DNA from: Tissierella sp. MB52-C2
GTDB taxonomy: Bacteria > Bacillota > Clostridia > Tissierellales > Tissierellaceae
Length of the DNA stretch: 64,000 nucleotides
Assembly: GCF_030931715.1 (NCBI RefSeq)
Contig: NZ_CP133261.1
Span: 3,512,643-3,576,642 of the forward strand
Direction: 5' to 3'
Below, piece by piece: positions 54,045 to 62,659 of this stretch. Position numbers and translations under genes: made by a program. How positions within the stretch are numbered: position 1 is the first letter of the stretch; the number at the start of each line of letters is the position of its first letter. The notes beneath the pieces were generated by a model that had not been told where the DNA came from, did no database searches, and saw only the letters and a program-made list of their open reading frames with translations.

Positions 54045-55440
54045 TACATCCACTTCTATAAGTGGGTGATGAATTGCAATAATTGGCAATAAACGCATTG
54101 AGCAAACTTCTGTTCTGTGATAAAGTATATTCATAGAATAGAGGTAAAAAAAGTGTATTTAACAGTAAAGCAACAAGTTAAAAACCTTACCAAAGAAGAA
54201 TATCTAATCTTAAGGGAACTATCTCATACTGCTAAAAATCTATATAATGTAGCCCTATATAATATTAGACAATATTTCTTTGAAACAGGTGAATATCTTA
54301 GTTATGGTAAGAATAATCTACTATGTAAAAATAATGAGAATTACAAAATACTAAATAGCAATATGAGTCAACAAATACTAAGAGAAGTAGATGGAACATT
54401 TAAATCATTTTTTGAACTTCTCAAACTAAAGAAACTAGGTAAATATAATTCTAAAGTAAATATTCCTAAATATCTTAAAAAAGAAGAATTTTTCACACTA
54501 ATAATTGGATTTGTTAGACTTAATAATAATAAACTAATACTTCCCTATTCCAATACATACAAAAGGAATCATAAGCCTATCATAATAACAATACCACCAA
54601 TATTAAAAGATAAAGCAATAAAAGAGATTAGAATAGTACCTAAACTATCTGGAAGGTACTTTGAAATTCAATATACCTATAAGGTAGAAGAAGAGCAAAG
54701 GGAATTAAATAAGCAAAATGCACTTTCAATAGATTTAGGAATAAATAATCTGGCAACCTGTGTAACCAATAAAGGCAAATCTTTCATAGTAGATGGAAAT
54801 AAACTTAAATCCATAAACCAATGGTATAACAAACAAATGGCTAAATACCAGAGTATAAAGGATAAACAAAGAATAAAAGGGATAACAAAATATCAAGTAA
54901 TAATTACTAAAAAGAGAAATAATCAAGTCAATGACTATATAAATAAATCCTGTAGATATATAATTAATTACTGTATCAATAATGATATAGGTACAATAGT
55001 CTTAGGATATAACGAAGATATACAAAATAAAATAAATATAGGAAAAATCAACAATCAAAGCTTTGTAAATATCCCTATAGGAAATATAAAAGATAAGTTA
55101 GACTATCTATGTAAACTATACAATATAACCTATATAAAACAAGAAGAAAGCTATACATCTAAAGCAAGTTTCTTTGATAAAGATGAAATACCAACAATAG
55201 GAGATAAAACCTCAAGGGACTTTAGTGGAGAAAGAATAAAAAGAGGACTATATAAAACAAGTACAGGTACTACCTTAAATGCAGATGTAAATGTAGCACT
55301 AAATATATTAAAGAAAAGTAAAGTTGTGGATCTAAGAATCCTATACAATAGAGGCGAAGTGGATACGCCTAAAAGAATAAGGATAGCTTAGCTATCAAAC
55401 TTCTTCGGAAGCTCCAACTTCTATAAGTGGTGAGTAGTTC
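54045..55440 (+). mobile_element. IS200/IS605-group element with intact tnpB
   Basis: The left end has a hairpin CCACTT-CTAT-AAGTGG (54050-54065); the right end has the matching CCAACTT-CTAT-AAGTGG (55414-55430) followed by TAGTTCAC. It contains only tnpB. The element lies immediately before the transglutaminase fragment at 55455, whose N-terminal part is absent, so its insertion or a linked deletion truncated that gene. It is unrelated in end sequence to the element at 41997. Confidence 0.8.
54153..55391 (+). CDS. tnpB: TnpB RNA-guided nuclease (intact)
   Basis: This 412-residue TnpB is complete, with RuvC residues Asp194 (SIDLGINNLAT), Glu288 (GYNEDIQNKINIG) and Asp378 (LNADVNVALNI). Between the last two, the usual four-Cys zinc finger is replaced by ESYTSKASFFDKDEIP, a variant known in the GYNxxxKQ-type branch of TnpB. 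GTG 54153 gives the standard start YLTVKQQVKNL and follows AGAGG; GTG 54117 also opens the frame. No tnpA is nearby. Confidence 0.88.
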   Translation: MYLTVKQQVKNLTKEEYLILRELSHTAKNLYNVALYNIRQYFFETGEYLSYGKNNLLCKNNENYKILNSNMSQQILREVDGTFKSFFELLKLKKLGKYNSKVNIPKYLKKEEFFTLIIGFVRLNNNKLILPYSNTYKRNHKPIIITIPPILKDKAIKEIRIVPKLSGRYFEIQYTYKVEEEQRELNKQNALSIDLGINNLATCVTNKGKSFIVDGNKLKSINQWYNKQMAKYQSIKDKQRIKGITKYQVIITKKRNNQVNDYINKSCRYIINYCINNDIGTIVLGYNEDIQNKINIGKINNQSFVNIPIGNIKDKLDYLCKLYNITYIKQEESYTSKASFFDKDEIPTIGDKTSRDFSGERIKRGLYKTSTGTTLNADVNVALNILKKSKVVDLRILYNRGEVDTPKRIRIA

Positions 55441-55442
55441 AC

Positions 55443-55865
55443 ATTGATAAAAAAATGCAGAAAGGAGCCCTAACGGAAATCACCTATTTATTTGCTCCCC
55501 AAAAAATAGTTCATGCTTGGTCTGAAGTGTATTTCAATGATGAATGGATAGCTCTAGAAGGTGTAATCATTGATGAAGATTATCTTAATCAAGTGAAAGA
55601 TAATCTTTATAACTTTAATAAGGGATATATAGGTTATGGGATTTCTGTAGAGGATAAAGAAAAAATAAATGTATGTTGGCAGGGGAGAAGCACATATATT
55701 CAAAGCTTTTCTATTACAGACGATTTAGGCATTTTCAATAGTCCAGATGATTTTTTTCTTAAATATAACAATACCAGCAGTGAATTAAAAAGATTTTTAT
55801 TTGATGTTTTAAGAAAGCGAATTAATAAAAAATTAGATTTAATCAGAGGAGGTATTTGTAACTGA
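55443..55865 (+). pseudogene. Transglutaminase-like protein, truncated at the 5' end (copy B)
   Basis: The open frame continues upstream of ATG 55455 to the element's right end (IDKKMQKGALTEITYLFAPQ). It contains the His part of a transglutaminase-like site (IVHAWSEVYFNDEWIALEG), but the catalytic Cys region that should precede it is missing. The last 234 bases are repeated at 51873-52106. Probably inactive. Confidence 0.75.
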
Positions 55866-55952
55866 GTCTCTATTATCAAATTTTTAAATGTAAGAGCATG
55901 AATAAGATCAGGTAAAAAATTTTAATCACAAGATAAAGATTTTAACAATAAC

Positions 55953-55987
55953 TAACAAACCGCTTGGATTCCACAAGTGGTTTGTTA
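55953..55987 (+). terminator. Hairpin before yjjI
   Basis: TAACAAACCGCTT (55953-55965) and AAGTGGTTTGTTA (55975-55987) form a 13-base stem with one G-T pair. The T-run is weak. Confidence 0.65.
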
Positions 55988-56002
55988 TGTTATTAACTCC
56001 CC

Positions 56003-56043
56003 TTTTACATTTCTTTTATTTATTATATAATAAATAAAAGAAA
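56003..56043 (+). promoter_or_regulatory. yjjI promoter overlapped by a 34-base palindrome
   Basis: TTTACA (56004-56009), 16 bases, TATAAT (56026-56031). A perfect 16-base inverted repeat (56010-56025 and 56028-56043) covers the spacer and -10 element, which suggests an operator. Confidence 0.7.
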
Positions 56044-56070
56044 TAGTAATCTATTTATGGAGGTTATGAA

Positions 56071-57603
56071 ATGGAAATTTTCGATAAAGTTGAAGATATA
56101 AAAAAAGAAGTTATGAATACCATAGAAAATCAATCCTTAACATATGAACAGCAAACTTACAGATTATCAAAAATTGCAGAAAATGTTATGGATTATCCTA
56201 TATTAAAGAATGATTTATTCTATGAAATGTATAATAAGGGAAAGATATGTGACTTAGACGAGGGGCACGCTCCTTATGCTCCTAGATATATATTACCTGA
56301 TTATGAAAAGCTTTTAAGAGAAGGTTCAGAATTCTTAAGACTTACTCCTGCAAAAAATTTAAGACAGGCTATAAATAGCCTTTTAATATTTTATCATCAT
56401 GTTCCAAGTATAACAAGATTTCCAGTATATATAGGATCTCTTGATACACTTTTAGAACCATTTGTAGATGAAGTAAATGATGATGTCATAGAAGAAATCA
56501 AACTATTTTTAATTCAATTAGATAGAACTATAAATGATTCCTTCTGTCATGCAAATATTGGACCCTATGAAACAAAAGTAGGAAATATTATTTTAGATAT
56601 TATTGGTGAATTACAAAATGTAACGCCAAATATGACACTTCTGTATGATTCAGAAATAACTCCTGATAATTTTGCTGAAAAGGCAATTAAGGCTTCATTA
56701 GATTCTGCAAATCCAGCCTTTGCAAATTTATCATATTATAAAAAAGACTTCAATGGCATTCCTTTCGGAATTGCAAGTTGTTATAATGCTTTGCCAACTA
56801 CAGGTGGTGCGTTTACACTATCAAGAATTAGACTAAATAAAATAGCAGATGATTCTAAAGACATAGATGATTTTATAAATAGAGAGCTTCCTAAAGTTGT
56901 AGACACTTTACTGCATTTTATGGAAAGTAAGATTGACTTTTTAGTAAATAAGACATCTTTTTTCGAAAGCAACTTTTTAGTTAGAGAAGGATTTGTCAAG
57001 CTTGAAAACTTTGTAGGGCTGTTTGGAGTTGTAGGGCTTCATGAATGTATTGAAACCCTATCAGCTAAAGAAGGTAAGACTTTGGTGCTAGGTACTGATA
57101 AAGAAGCTAAAGAATTAGGAGTAAAGATTATGGATCAGGTAGAGGAACTGGTAAATAACTTTACTTCAAAATATTCACCTGTATGGAACAATAAATTTAT
57201 GCTTCATGCCCAAGTAGGAGCTGCCAACGATAAAGGCACGACGGCAGGTACAAGAATCCAAATTGGTAAAGAGCCTGATATATATCAACATATTAGAACA
57301 GCTGCTAGACTACAGCAATACTTTCCATCAGGAACAGGAGATCACTTTCCTTTTGAAAGTACAGCAGAAAAAAATCCAAAGGCTATTTTAGATATATTTA
57401 GGGGAGCCTTTAAACTAAATATGAGATATATTTCTTGCTATAAAGAGGATGGAGACCTTATAAGAGTCACAGGTTACCTTGTGAAGAAATCTGACCTTGA
57501 AAAGTTTAATAGGGGTGAACAAGTATCCTATGACACAGTTCAATATGCACAAGATCCGCTGAATGAATATGGAATTTTAGAGAGAAAGGTGCAAAATGTG
57601 TAA
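56071..57603 (+). CDS. yjjI: YjjI family glycyl-radical enzyme
   Basis: This 510-residue enzyme has the C-terminal glycyl-radical loop IRVTGY with Gly468, and Cys237 in GIASCYNALPTTGG as the likely active-site Cys. The length and the C-terminal position of the radical loop fit YjjI, a family with no established reaction. Its activating enzyme follows with an 8-base overlap. It should work only without oxygen. A large palindrome at its promoter indicates dedicated control. AGGAGGT-like sequence (GGAGGTTATG) precedes the ATG. Confidence 0.9.
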   Translation: MEIFDKVEDIKKEVMNTIENQSLTYEQQTYRLSKIAENVMDYPILKNDLFYEMYNKGKICDLDEGHAPYAPRYILPDYEKLLREGSEFLRLTPAKNLRQAINSLLIFYHHVPSITRFPVYIGSLDTLLEPFVDEVNDDVIEEIKLFLIQLDRTINDSFCHANIGPYETKVGNIILDIIGELQNVTPNMTLLYDSEITPDNFAEKAIKASLDSANPAFANLSYYKKDFNGIPFGIASCYNALPTTGGAFTLSRIRLNKIADDSKDIDDFINRELPKVVDTLLHFMESKIDFLVNKTSFFESNFLVREGFVKLENFVGLFGVVGLHECIETLSAKEGKTLVLGTDKEAKELGVKIMDQVEELVNNFTSKYSPVWNNKFMLHAQVGAANDKGTTAGTRIQIGKEPDIYQHIRTAARLQQYFPSGTGDHFPFESTAEKNPKAILDIFRGAFKLNMRYISCYKEDGDLIRVTGYLVKKSDLEKFNRGEQVSYDTVQYAQDPLNEYGILERKVQNV

Positions 57604-58432
57604 GACAGCCACTATTAATAAGATAATACCAATGTCTCTAGTTGACGGGCCTGGAAATAGAACAGCTATATTTTTCCAAGGGTGTAATTTTAATTGTAGC
57701 TATTGTCATAATCCTGAAACCATAAAAAAATGTATTAATTGTGGAGTATGTGTTAGTCATTGTCCAGTTGGAGCATTAAAGATGATTGATGGAAAAGCAA
57801 TTTGGGACGAAAATAAATGTATAGACTGTGATACCTGTATTAAGGTTTGTCCCCATGGTTCTACTCCAAAGACCCATGAATATACAGTAGATGATCTTAT
57901 GGAGAAGATAGAGGAAAATATTCCCTTTATAGAAGGAATAACTACAAGTGGTGGAGAATGTACTCTAAATTTTGAATTCTTAGAAGAACTTTTTACTAAA
58001 GTCAAATCCTTAGGACTTACAAGCCTTGTAGATACAAATGGATTTATTTCTCTTAAAAGCCCAATAATGGACGGATTAGTTAAGGCGGCAGATGGATTTA
58101 TGCTTGATATAAAATCCATGAACGAAGATGAGCATATTAAATTAACTGGAAGATCAAATAAAACTGTAATTGAAAATGCAGTATACCTTGCTAGTATAGG
58201 AAAACTACAGGAAATTAGAACCGTTCTTATTGAAGGACATAAGAATAGAGAGACTGTAGAGAATATAACAAAGCTTTTGAAACCTTATCCTAATCTCACC
58301 TATAAACTAATAAGCTATAGACCCTTTGGTGTAAGGGAAGAATTTTTAGAATTAAAATCCATAGGGCAAAAAGAAAAAGAAGAATTAAAAGAAATAGTCA
58401 TAGCAAATGGAATAAAGGTTATAGATTGTTAA
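57596..58432 (+). CDS. yjjW: YjjW family glycyl-radical enzyme activase
   Basis: This 278-residue radical-SAM protein has the cluster motif GCNFNCSYCHN (Cys30, Cys34, Cys37). An inserted double [4Fe-4S] ferredoxin domain follows (CINCGVCVSHCPVGA and CIDCDTCIKVCPHG), then the TTSGGECTLNFEF motif. It uses S-adenosylmethionine to place the radical on Gly468 of the preceding YjjI protein. The overlap guarantees coupled translation. The terminator at 58414 ends the pair. Confidence 0.93.
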   Translation: MCKTATINKIIPMSLVDGPGNRTAIFFQGCNFNCSYCHNPETIKKCINCGVCVSHCPVGALKMIDGKAIWDENKCIDCDTCIKVCPHGSTPKTHEYTVDDLMEKIEENIPFIEGITTSGGECTLNFEFLEELFTKVKSLGLTSLVDTNGFISLKSPIMDGLVKAADGFMLDIKSMNEDEHIKLTGRSNKTVIENAVYLASIGKLQEIRTVLIEGHKNRETVENITKLLKPYPNLTYKLISYRPFGVREEFLELKSIGQKEKEELKEIVIANGIKVIDC

Positions 58433-58452
58433 AACAATCTATAACTTTTAAA
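58414..58452 (+). terminator. Terminator after yjjW
   Basis: GTTATAGATTGTT (58418-58430) pairs with AACAATCTATAAC (58433-58445), with A/T flanks. Confidence 0.82.
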
Positions 58453-58520
58453 AAACTGTCTCTTTTCCGCATAGTTTACATATAATAAGGGTAAGTATAA
58501 ACTGGGAAAGGGGTGATTTT

Positions 58521-59288
58521 ATGTGGAATAGAGAATATATTAAGAATTATGCTAAAGAATTCTTAAGGAAACACTATTGGAAGGCTTTTCTAGTGTGTCT
58601 TATCGTATCCATCCTAAGTGGAGGTAGCAATGGTGGTTCATCAAGACATTCTGAGAGGAACTACCAGGAACAAACAATCTATGAATTTAGAGATCAAACT
58701 GTATTTGAAACTAATAATCCAGTAATAAACTTTAGCTTGAGAAGATTAGGAAGAACACCTATATTTTATTTAGTATGGGGAAGTGCTGCAATAGTAAGTA
58801 TTGGACTGATTTTACTATTGATAACTGTAGGATATAACCTTGAAGTAGGTCTAAAAAGATTTTTCTTAAAAGGATTTAAGGATGATGTCAATGTAAGAAG
58901 TCTATTTTCTACATTCAATTCTTTGGAGTATTTTGATATTATAAAGACACAGTTTTTAAGAAGTCTATATAATTTATTATGGTATTTTGCTTTAATAATT
59001 CCTGGCATAATAAAATCATATGAATATAGTATGGTACCATATATTTTAGCGGAAGAGCCTAATTTGCCATCAAATGAAGTAATAAGGAGAAGTATAGATA
59101 TGACAGATGGACATAAATGGGATATGTTCGTACTGGATTTATCTTTTATAGGCTGGTATATTTTAGGTTTATTTTTCTTTGGTATAGGTGAAATCTTTGT
59201 AAATCCTTATAAGGAAGCTACCGTGGCAAAATTATATAATATTATATCTGGAAATGATGAAATAGATGGTATGGAATTGTTGGAATAG
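58521..59288 (+). CDS. DUF975 family membrane protein
   Basis: This 255-residue protein has about four or five membrane segments (about 20-36, 80-108, 148-172, 205-230). DUF975-like features are the start NREYIKNYAKEFLRKHYWKAFLVCLI and the conserved ALIIPGIIKSYEYSMVPYILAEEP. The function of the family is unknown. GGAAAGGGGTGA precedes the ATG. Confidence 0.85.
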   Translation: MWNREYIKNYAKEFLRKHYWKAFLVCLIVSILSGGSNGGSSRHSERNYQEQTIYEFRDQTVFETNNPVINFSLRRLGRTPIFYLVWGSAAIVSIGLILLLITVGYNLEVGLKRFFLKGFKDDVNVRSLFSTFNSLEYFDIIKTQFLRSLYNLLWYFALIIPGIIKSYEYSMVPYILAEEPNLPSNEVIRRSIDMTDGHKWDMFVLDLSFIGWYILGLFFFGIGEIFVNPYKEATVAKLYNIISGNDEIDGMELLE

Positions 59289-59317
59289 TTGTTTATAAAT
59301 ATCTTACTAATATTTAT

Positions 59318-59349
59318 AAAATAATAGGGTAAAAATACCCTATTATTTT
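59318..59349. terminator. Bidirectional terminator between the DUF975 and FNT genes
   Basis: AAAATAATAGGGTA (59318-59331), AAAA, TACCCTATTATTTT (59336-59349), between convergent genes. Confidence 0.9.
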
Positions 59350-60125
59350 TCTTTAGCTGGAACAATATAAGTAATATAATAAACAGTAGGTATTATTATT
59401 GCACCACCAAAAATGTTTCCTAAAGTTACTGGAATTAAGTTTGAAATCCAAATATCTAACCAAAGGGATTTCAGTCCTGCAAACTTAGCTAGAGGTATAA
59501 AAAACATATTAGCTATACTATGTTCGAATCCACACAGGACAAACAACATTATAGGAAACCATAATGAAAATGTTCTAGAGATAATATCCTGTGCTGAAGC
59601 TGATATCCATACTGCAAGGACAACTAATATATTACAGAGTATTCCTCTTATAAATGCACTCTGAAAACTTAAACTCATTTTACCAACTCCTACACTAAGG
59701 GTTGTATCTAATACAGGACCACTTACTAATTGGGATTTATATATTAAGCAAGCTAAAGCTATGGAGCCAAGAAAGTTTCCTAAATATACTAATGACCAGT
59801 TCCTCATTAGCCCTTTGAAAGATATTTTTTTATCCATTAGAGCCATGGTCATTAAGTTATTTCCAGTAAAAAGCTCACTTCCAGAAAAGACTACTAGCAT
59901 AAGACCTACAGGAAAAACTGCACCACTTGAAAACTTTTTTAATCCAATATCAATATTTCCTAAGGTTTGACTAATGACAATAGATGCAAAGGCACCAAGA
60001 CCAATATAGGCGCCAGCCATTATTCCTAATATTAATAGTCTTACTGTAGATAAACTAGCTTTTGTTTCGGCAGAAATAATAATTGCTTTTGCAGTTTCAG
60101 AAGGTGCAAGAAATCTTTTTTCCAT
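59343..60125 (-). CDS. Formate/nitrite transporter (FNT) family channel
   Basis: This 260-residue channel protein has six membrane segments and the FNT signatures GAYIGLGAFASIV near residue 38, SGSELFTGNNLMTM near 80-93, and GFEHSIANMFFIPL near 200. FocA-type members move formate, others nitrite or hydrosulfide. It lies beside the glycyl-radical genes but on the opposite strand, so a formate link is only suggestive. Confidence 0.93.
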   Translation of the reverse strand: MEKRFLAPSETAKAIIISAETKASLSTVRLLILGIMAGAYIGLGAFASIVISQTLGNIDIGLKKFSSGAVFPVGLMLVVFSGSELFTGNNLMTMALMDKKISFKGLMRNWSLVYLGNFLGSIALACLIYKSQLVSGPVLDTTLSVGVGKMSLSFQSAFIRGILCNILVVLAVWISASAQDIISRTFSLWFPIMLFVLCGFEHSIANMFFIPLAKFAGLKSLWLDIWISNLIPVTLGNIFGGAIIIPTVYYITYIVPAKEK

Positions 60126-60233
60126 TTATATTACCTACCTTCATATAATAATAGGATTATTTAATACAAGTATTTTTCCACTAAAGGTTAAAATAATACT
60201 AAAATAAAAATATGAGAATAAAAAGTATTAATG

Positions 60234-60340
60234 TTGACAGATAATAAAAACTAATATATACTATCATGGGCAGTTTATACTAAATACACAATAAAAATTA
60301 AAGCAGATGGGCAGCTTTCAATACCCATTTGCTTTTTTGT
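60234..60340 (+). promoter_or_regulatory. Promoter and attenuator-like leader of the MATE gene
   Basis: TTGACA (60234-60239), 17 bases, TATACT (60257-60262). The leader of about 100 bases contains ATGGGCAGTTTATACTAA (frame MGSLY-stop, at 60266). A terminator stem follows, AAGCAGATGGG (60301-60311) with CCCATTTGCTT (60324-60334) and a T-run. A second frame starting ATGGGCAGC at 60307 runs through the stem to TGA at 60358-60360, 8 bases before the MATE start. The layout fits translation- or antitermination-controlled expression. Confidence 0.7.
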
Positions 60341-60368
60341 GTCTAAAAATAGGAGGATGACGACATAA

Positions 60369-61748
60369 ATGAAAAAGACATTAAAGAACAAGCAGTTTTT
60401 TCTCGCTATTCTTACATTGGTTATACCTATAACTTTGCAGAACTTAATTAGTTCATCATTGAATATGGTTGATAATTTAATGATTGGGAGACTAGGAGAA
60501 AGCTCAATTGCGGCAGTTGGTTTAGTTAATCAATACTTTTTTATATTTACTTTATGTTTATCAGGGATTAATGCTGGAGCAAGTATATTTATGTCTCAAT
60601 TTTGGGGCAAGAAAGATAGTTCAAATATAGGAAAGATGTTAAGGCTAGATATAATCTTAAGCCTTATAGCTTCAATTATATTCTTTATTCCGGCAGTATT
60701 ATTTCCAAGAGAAATCATAAGCATATTTACTAGAGAAATTGAAGTTGTAAATTTAGGAATTAAATATCTTAGGATAATATCTATAACCTTTATACTTACT
60801 AGTATTACTCAGGCTTACTCTACTGTATTAAGATGTATAGGAATAGCAAAACCACCTATGTATGGAAGCTTAATTGGAGTAATAACAAATGTATTTTTAA
60901 ACTGGGCATTGATATTTGGACATTTAGGATTTCCAGCAATGGGAGTAGCAGGAGCAGCCATAGCTACAAGTATTGCTAGAATTATGGAGATGATATTTGT
61001 AGTTATTAGTGCCTATAGATCTAACTCTATTGTCTTTAATAGAAATAGGGATAATCTATCCTTTGATATTGAGTTTGTAAAGATGTATTTTAAAACTTCT
61101 TATTCAGTAATACTTAATGAATTAATATGGTCAATAGGATTATCTGTGTATTCAATTATATATGCTAAAATTGGTATTCGTGAAGTAGCCAGTATGCAGA
61201 TAGCCAATACCATAAACAATATGTTCATGGTTCTATCCATAGGATTAGCTAGTGCCGCTGCAATTATGGTAGGAAACCAAATAGGAGCTAAAAAGGAAAA
61301 GTTAGCAGTTGGATATGCAACAAAGCTAGGTATATTAGCTCCTATTGTAGGATTAATATCAGGAATATTATTATGGATGGCTGCACCAATAATTGTAGGA
61401 TTATTTAAAATTAATAAAGATACATTGGATATTACCATTTCGGTACTAAGGATTATGGCAGTTTTTGCACCCTTAAGATTTTTCAATGTAATTATGATAG
61501 TAGGTATATTTAGAGGTGGTGGAGATACTACTTATTCCATGTTAGTTCAACTTGGAACCGTTTGGTGTTTTGCAATTCCAGCAGGATTCATATCAGCAGT
61601 ATATTTCAAAATGCCTCTAGAAAAGGTATTTTTAATAATAACTTTAGAAGAAGTAGTTAAGATATTTTTCGAAGCCAAAAGACTTAAATCTAAAAAATGG
61701 ATAAGAAATGTAGTGGAAGACATAGAAAATATAAGTATAGCTGCATAA
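60369..61748 (+). CDS. MATE family efflux transporter
   Basis: This 459-residue protein has twelve membrane segments and typical MATE features: LVIPITLQNLISSSLNMVDNLMIGRLGESSIAAVG at the start and AVAGAAIATSIAR-like GVAGAAIATSIARIMEM in the middle. MATE pumps expel drugs or metabolites by Na+ or H+ antiport. AGGAGGATGA precedes the ATG. Expression is probably controlled by the attenuator in its leader; a strong terminator follows. Confidence 0.92.
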   Translation: MKKTLKNKQFFLAILTLVIPITLQNLISSSLNMVDNLMIGRLGESSIAAVGLVNQYFFIFTLCLSGINAGASIFMSQFWGKKDSSNIGKMLRLDIILSLIASIIFFIPAVLFPREIISIFTREIEVVNLGIKYLRIISITFILTSITQAYSTVLRCIGIAKPPMYGSLIGVITNVFLNWALIFGHLGFPAMGVAGAAIATSIARIMEMIFVVISAYRSNSIVFNRNRDNLSFDIEFVKMYFKTSYSVILNELIWSIGLSVYSIIYAKIGIREVASMQIANTINNMFMVLSIGLASAAAIMVGNQIGAKKEKLAVGYATKLGILAPIVGLISGILLWMAAPIIVGLFKINKDTLDITISVLRIMAVFAPLRFFNVIMIVGIFRGGGDTTYSMLVQLGTVWCFAIPAGFISAVYFKMPLEKVFLIITLEEVVKIFFEAKRLKSKKWIRNVVEDIENISIAA

Positions 61749-61785
61749 ACGAAAAGTACTCCTTTAGGGAGTACTTTTCGTTTAT
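61745..61785. terminator. Terminator after the MATE gene
   Basis: 18-base perfect arms (61745-61762 and 61768-61785) with loop TTTAG; contains a TTTT run in the right arm. Confidence 0.85.
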
Positions 61786-61873
61786 AGAATAACTAATATA
61801 TACTGTGAATCAATAAAATATCTAGAGTATATTATATTAGGAATTGTACAAAATAAACCATGAGGTGATGAAT

Positions 61874-62131
61874 ATGAAAAAGATTGGTATAGAAAAAGGA
61901 TTAACCAATGTGGCAGGTTACTTAATTAAGTCAGGATATACAGTTGAATCTTTAAGTGGTTCAATAGATGAAAATATTAAAAAGCTAAGTGGTTTAGATG
62001 CAATAGTAACAGCAGGATACAATACTGACATGATGGGAATCAGTGATACAGAAACTAATGCACCAGTAATAAATGCTAGAGGATTAACTCCAGAAGAAGT
62101 AAAGAATAGGTTAGACCAAGAATTGAGATAA
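61874..62131 (+). CDS. UPF0180 (YkuS-like) family protein
   Basis: This 85-residue protein is GIEKGLTNVAGYLIKSGYTVESL at the start, followed by DAIVTAGYNTDMMGISDT and a C-terminal TPEEVKNRLDQEL. This is the UPF0180/YkuS pattern. The function is unknown. In-frame starts exist at 61844 and 61868, but ATG 61874 lies 6 bases behind GAGGTG and gives the family length. Confidence 0.85.
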   Translation: MKKIGIEKGLTNVAGYLIKSGYTVESLSGSIDENIKKLSGLDAIVTAGYNTDMMGISDTETNAPVINARGLTPEEVKNRLDQELR

Positions 62132-62194
62132 ATAAAAGATGAGTTGTCTTAAAATAAAAAACAACCAATTAAGAGAAGATAGCATAAAATTATA

Positions 62195-62242
62195 AAAAAT
62201 ATTAAAAACGAATTCTCCAGAATTCGTTTTTAATATTTTTTT
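62195..62242. terminator. Long terminator downstream of the UPF0180 gene
   Basis: 22-base perfect arms (62195-62216 and 62219-62240) around CC, ending in a T-run. Confidence 0.88.
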
Positions 62243-62425
62243 ATGGAAAAAGGAAGAATAGAAAAAGACTCCAGCAAAACTCCAATATTTATTAAGACTT
62301 AAGTCCTGATTTTTAATTATTTAGCTTTTAAAACCCCAAAATTCGAATAAATTACTCATTTTATAAGAATTTTACAAGAAATACATATAATATTACAAAA
62401 TTTTACATATTTTGGTAATTTTTTA

Positions 62426-62434
62426 TGGTATAAT
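62426..62434 (+). promoter_or_regulatory. Extended -10 promoter of the c-di-GMP riboswitch transcript
   Basis: TGGTATAAT at 62426-62434 is an extended -10 element; no good -35 was seen at the expected distance. Transcription would begin about 20-25 bases before the aptamer. The stretch 62243-62425 has nothing else identifiable. Confidence 0.55.
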
Positions 62435-62463
62435 CTCTTTAATGACAAAAAAGTACAACATTA

Positions 62464-62546
62464 ACAAGGCAAACTTATTGAAAGATAAGGACGCAAAGCT
62501 ATGGGTCTAAGGAATTTGTTCTATGACTGCCAAGCTGCTAAGTTTT
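62464..62546 (+). ncRNA. Cyclic-di-GMP-I (GEMM-I) riboswitch
   Basis: The aptamer reads AAGGCAAACTTATTGAAAGATAAGGACGC in outline: the conserved GCAAA, a helix capped by a GAAA tetraloop, then GGACGCAAAGC, GGGTCTAAGG (tetraloop receptor) and TGCCAAGCTGC. These are the fixed elements of the GEMM-I class in correct order. A terminator stem follows at 62555-62592, so expression of the downstream genes is probably switched at transcription termination by c-di-GMP. Confidence 0.94.
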
Positions 62547-62554
62547 GCTATGGA

Positions 62555-62592
62555 AGATGGATAGCATGTCTTAGTGGCTATCTGTCTTTTTT
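62555..62592 (+). terminator. Expression-platform terminator of the c-di-GMP riboswitch
   Basis: AGATGGATAGC (62555-62565) pairs with GCTATCTGTCT (62577-62587) with one mismatch, followed by TTTTTT. Confidence 0.88.
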
Positions 62593-62659
62593 ATTGCAGA
62601 TTTCTATTATATCTTGAAAATTCCTTATGATCATATTTATAAGAAATGGAGGGAAGAAA

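Noticed and set aside
62390-62408. ATTACA/TTTACA pair as a third WalR box
   Set aside because: The two half sites are 4 bases apart, not 5, and the downstream genes have no envelope role.
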